From Wenxinia marina DSM 24838 (GTDB lineage: Bacteria; Pseudomonadota; Alphaproteobacteria; Rhodobacterales; Rhodobacteraceae): a stretch of DNA of 64,000 nt. Below the pieces are notes generated by a model, which was given only the letters and a program-made list of their open reading frames with translations, made no database searches and was not told where the DNA came from. Shown in pieces: positions 61,911 to 64,000 of the stretch (position 1 is its first letter; each line of letters begins with the position of its first letter). The stretch covers positions 62,001 through 126,000 of the forward strand of contig NZ_KB902299.1 of assembly GCF_000379485.1 (NCBI RefSeq), in the 5' to 3' direction. A program made the translations under genes and the position numbers.

Positions 61911-62082
61911 GGCTTCTCTCTGTGGTCTCGAGGCGTTCGGCCAGCCGGCCGGCGCGCTCGCCGGAGCGGCGCAGGGCGAGCAGAAACAGAGGGATCGCAA
62001 GTGCGGTGACGCCATAGCGGAGCGCCGTGCGCATCCATGGGCTCGTTGCGAACCTGGCGAAGAACCAACCGATCACCGCCAC
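61819..62082 (-). CDS. Phage inner-membrane spanin-like protein (Rz-like)
   Basis: An 87-aa protein with one N-terminal helix (VIGWFFARF...YGVTALAIPLFLLAL, to about residue 40) and a charged coiled coil (RRSGERAGRLAERLETTERS). It has the topology of an i-spanin, which links to the outer-membrane spanin in the last step of lysis. The start is a GTG at 62082, overlapping the endolysin stop by 10 bases. It still looks intact, although its neighbours are broken. Confidence 0.55.
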   Translation of the reverse strand: MAVIGWFFARFATSPWMRTALRYGVTALAIPLFLLALRRSGERAGRLAERLETTERSHDAQRRMLEAAARRPHSRDDLAERLRDGRF

Positions 62083-62573
62083 CCCCGGCGCCAGTCATCA
62101 AGGCGGGCGTAGATCGTGACCGCGATGCCGCCGAGGGCGACCACGATGAACACCGAGCGCAGCGTGTCGAGATACGGGACAAGCGGCAGGATCGCGGCCG
62201 GGGCCTCCGTCAGCACCTGCTGCGCCACCTCGACGCCGGCCGCACCCAGCGTCGCGACGCCAGCCGCCTTTCATGGTGTGGCTCTGCGCCAAGACCTCGC
62301 GCGTCGGCGGGATCTCGGCCGCGAACGGCACCGCACGGGCAGCGAACCGCTCGCCCCACTGACGCGCCGGGCCGAGGTCGATGTGCATGAACCCCGAGCG
62401 CGGATAGAAGCCGAAGCCGAGGAACCCGACCTCCCGCGCCGCGGCCTCGAACGCCACCGGGTCGTGGTTCGTCATGGCGATGTCGAAGGCGGCGCCATCG
62501 AGGTGCTTGGAGCGGGCCAGCGCCAGCCGCTCTCGGGTACGTCGCGCCAATGGCGGTGGAAGGTCGTCGTCAT
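62073..62573 (-). pseudogene. Phage endolysin (M15 D-Ala-D-Ala peptidase type), with deletion and frameshift
   Basis: The start MTTTFHRHWRDVPESGWRWP is typical. The frame then jumps, with loss of about 40 codons, to SKHLDGAAFDIAMTNHDPVA and GFYPRSGFMHIDLG, which carry the zinc ligands (SKHLDGAAFD, HIDLG). After MKGG a second shift leads to VATLGAAGVEVAQQV and a C-terminal helix region (LDTLRSVFIVVALGGIAVTI) with the stop at 62073. The first metal His region (normally SAYRSPxHN) is in the deleted part. Confidence 0.75.
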
Positions 62574-62583
62574 GGGGGTCCTC

Positions 62584-62614
62584 CGAAAACGAGAAACCCG
62601 CCTCGAGGGCGGGT
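62584..62614 (-). terminator. Rho-independent terminator upstream of the endolysin remnant
   Basis: On the minus strand, ACCCGCC pairs with GGCGGGT (arms 62608-62614 and 62596-62602) around a 5-base loop. TTTCTCGTTTT follows (62595 down to 62585). It lies between the DUF6127 remnant and the endolysin start. Confidence 0.6.
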
Positions 62615-62647
62615 CATGGCGGGCTGATGAATGGGGACGGGGCGCGG

Positions 62648-62934
62648 CTACGGGCCGCCGCCGAAGATCTTCAGCTTGATGGCTATGCCCGCGAGCAGCG
62701 CCAGCATGACGCCGGTGGTGATCACGCGGACCGCGGTTTGCATTGCGGTACGGCGCACCAGGCGGATGCTGTCCGCAGGGAGCGCAGATCGCGGATGTCG
62801 AGCGCGGCCTCGTCACCGTCGAGGCCGACATCGGCGAGCGCGCGCTTCGCGCCTTCCTCGGCCGCCCGCGTCAGGATCGCCCCGAACCCGGCGTCGGGCA
62901 TGCAGACGTAGCCCTCGGATCGGGGTGGGTTCAT
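62648..62934 (-). pseudogene. DUF6127-like phage protein, frameshifted
   Basis: From the ATG at 62934 the frame gives MNPPRSEGYVCMPDAGFGAI and LDGDEAALDIRDLRSL, then departs. In another frame the expected sequence continues DSIRLVRRTAMQTAVRVITT and a membrane helix with AIKLKIFGGGP before TAG (62648-62650). The total length (287 bases) is not a multiple of three, which confirms an indel near 62775. Relatives lie next to endolysin genes in Rhodobacterales prophages. Confidence 0.7.
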
Positions 62935-62953
62935 CGGTTCCCCCTTCCGCCGC

Positions 62954-63979
62954 TCAGCCGACCTTGCAGCCCCAGAACGAGGTGTGATCGGCGGCGAGGT
63001 AGCCATCCGCGACCCGGAAGTACCCCTGCAGCTCGACGGTGTCGCCTGCAGTCAGCGGCACCATAGTCTGCAGCCAGATCGCGGTGGCGAGCGAGACGTG
63101 GGTGGCGGAGATTTCGCCGAGGGAGCCGCGGATTTCGGTGGTGCCGTTCAGCACCAGCCGCCCGCGCATGCGGGCCGTGGTGCTGGCATTGACCTTGTAC
63201 ATGAGCGTCGCGCCGAAGAGGTAGGTGCCGTCCACGGGCGCCACGAAATGGTTGTTCGCAGCGTCGAACGCGCCCTGATCGTTGTAGTCGGTGTTGTTGA
63301 GGCCAATCTTCGTCCAGGTGCCGACGCCGACATAGTTGTCGTAGTTCGTGTACGCCTTGAAACGGGGCAGCCGGGGCTGATCGACGATGCCGGTGACGTT
63401 GTCGACGCTCAGCCCGTCGAAGAAGGTGCTGCCGTCGGCGGAGACCGCGAGCCGGAAGCGGTCCGAGCCGAACAGGCCGACCAGCGCCTTGGTCACAAAG
63501 CCAGTCTGAAGGGTCAGCCCGAGATCGTCGCCCGCCCCCTCCTTGTTCATGGTGTAGAAGAGACCGCCGGTGCCGCCTTCGGCGATGGTCTTGGCGGTCC
63601 AGAGCGCGGCGTTCAGCTTGGCTGAGAACGGGTTCGACGCATCCGCCGTTGTGCCGAGCCCAAGCAACGCGAGGTTCTGCAGCGCGGCTGGCGTGGTCCC
63701 GACCCAGCCCGTGTCGTCGTAGACCAAGAGCAGGCCCTCGTCCTCGACCCAGGCCCGCCAGCCGGTCCGGGGCGGCAGGCGCAGCCAGGCCCCGTCGGTC
63801 CATAGCGCGACGTTCAGGTCCCAGCCCGCCCAGTCGCCCGTGGCGCCCGAACCGACGATATAGCGGTCGCCGTCGTCGGGGCTGGCGGGCGGCGCTGTCA
63901 GGTCCCTGTCGAGCACCGAGAGCTGCACGAGCCCGTCGAGGATCCGCAGCGCCTCGTAATGCCTACCCAGCTTCGCGCC
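62954..63979 (-). pseudogene. Phage tail protein with DUF2793 and C1q-like domain, 5'-truncated
   Basis: A long open frame from the in-frame TGA at 63980-63982 to 62954 (341 codons). It begins HYEALRILDGLVQLSVLDRD and continues with GDRYIVGSGATGDWAGW and LPPRTGWRAWVEDEGLLLVY, the DUF2793 domain. The C-terminal 130 residues (YVGVGTWTKIGLNNTDYN, VAPVDGTYLFGATL) resemble a C1q/TNF-like jelly roll used for host-surface binding. The normal start (LPYxxPSQAQKHVTHN) is missing, so the 5' end is truncated close to the window edge. A GTG at 63928 could give a 324-aa product. Confidence 0.7.
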
Positions 63980-64000
63980 TCAGCCTCATCATCAGGTTGC

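Noticed and set aside
61658-64000. A complete prophage or gene transfer agent
   Set aside because: Only lysis and one tail gene are seen, most of them broken, and no capsid, portal, terminase or integrase gene is in the window.

Overview
The window is GC-rich, densely packed DNA from an alphaproteobacterium, most likely a member of the Rhodobacterales/Rhodobacteraceae. The evidence is the very high GC, SitABCD next to an MntR-type regulator, a BigR/SqrR-Blh-YeeE/YedE sulfur module, a Tad pilus locus with a separate TadV peptidase, and phage remnants (DUF2793, DUF6127, M15 endolysin) typical of that order. No rRNA, tRNA or CRISPR array was seen. The genus is not claimed.

Left third (1-32.3 kb), chromosomal metabolism and transport: (i) a sugar ABC transporter (cut by the left edge) divergent from an aldo/keto reductase and a LacI-type regulator, with a perfect 16-bp palindrome between them, and beside these mannonate dehydratase (uxuA) and a KduD-like dehydrogenase, together a hexuronate/keto-deoxy-sugar module; (ii) mntR plus a four-gene Mn/Zn/Fe ABC importer behind a recognisable promoter and MntR box; (iii) a sulfide/persulfide module (BigR/SqrR-type ArsR regulator, two YeeE/YedE half-transporters, Blh persulfide dioxygenase, SulP permease); (iv) a compact catabolic operon for a hydroxylated aromatic, with FAD hydroxylase, hydroxyquinol-type intradiol dioxygenase, maleylacetate reductase, a complete branched-chain-type ABC importer, and an MhqO/MhqD-like dioxygenase-esterase pair, divergent from a LysR regulator whose start codon lies inside a perfect T-N11-A palindrome; (v) an orphan enolase-superfamily enzyme; (vi) a siderophore-type iron ABC transporter divergent from a DUF2218 protein; then an SDR and a short GST.

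Middle (33.4-47.6 kb), a Tad pilus island between two strips of gene wreckage. The island holds flp, cpaB, three TadE/G-type pseudopilins, tadZ/cpaE, tadA/cpaF, tadB, tadC, a LuxR-type regulator and tadV. The outer-membrane secretin (CpaC/RcpA), CpaD and TadD are absent. The left strip has the tail of an RTX protein, a nonsense-mutated excisionase-like HTH gene and a decayed large serine recombinase. The right strip has the 5' part of an RTX protein, an IS256 transposase tail, an Hsp90-like ATPase fragment and another serine-recombinase fragment. The two RTX pieces face each other in a way that an inversion of the whole Tad segment would join.

Right third (48-64 kb), accessory DNA. A leftward operon encodes a 50-aa protein, a homocysteine methyltransferase-family enzyme, an exported TPR protein, a PhzF-GNAT chimera, a GNAT acetyltransferase and a DUF1353 protein. 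It is divergent from a 1199-aa BTAD/degenerate-cyclase/AAA/TPR regulator. Downstream are a frameshifted VOC gene, an alpha/beta-hydrolase gene with two in-frame TGA codons, a prephenate dehydrogenase-like gene, a four-helix membrane protein, an ASCH protein and a maltose/galactoside acetyltransferase. The window ends in a decaying prophage lysis/tail segment on the minus strand that abuts the 3' end of the acetyltransferase gene. Its overlapping spanin pair is still readable, but the endolysin, DUF6127 and DUF2793 genes are broken or truncated.
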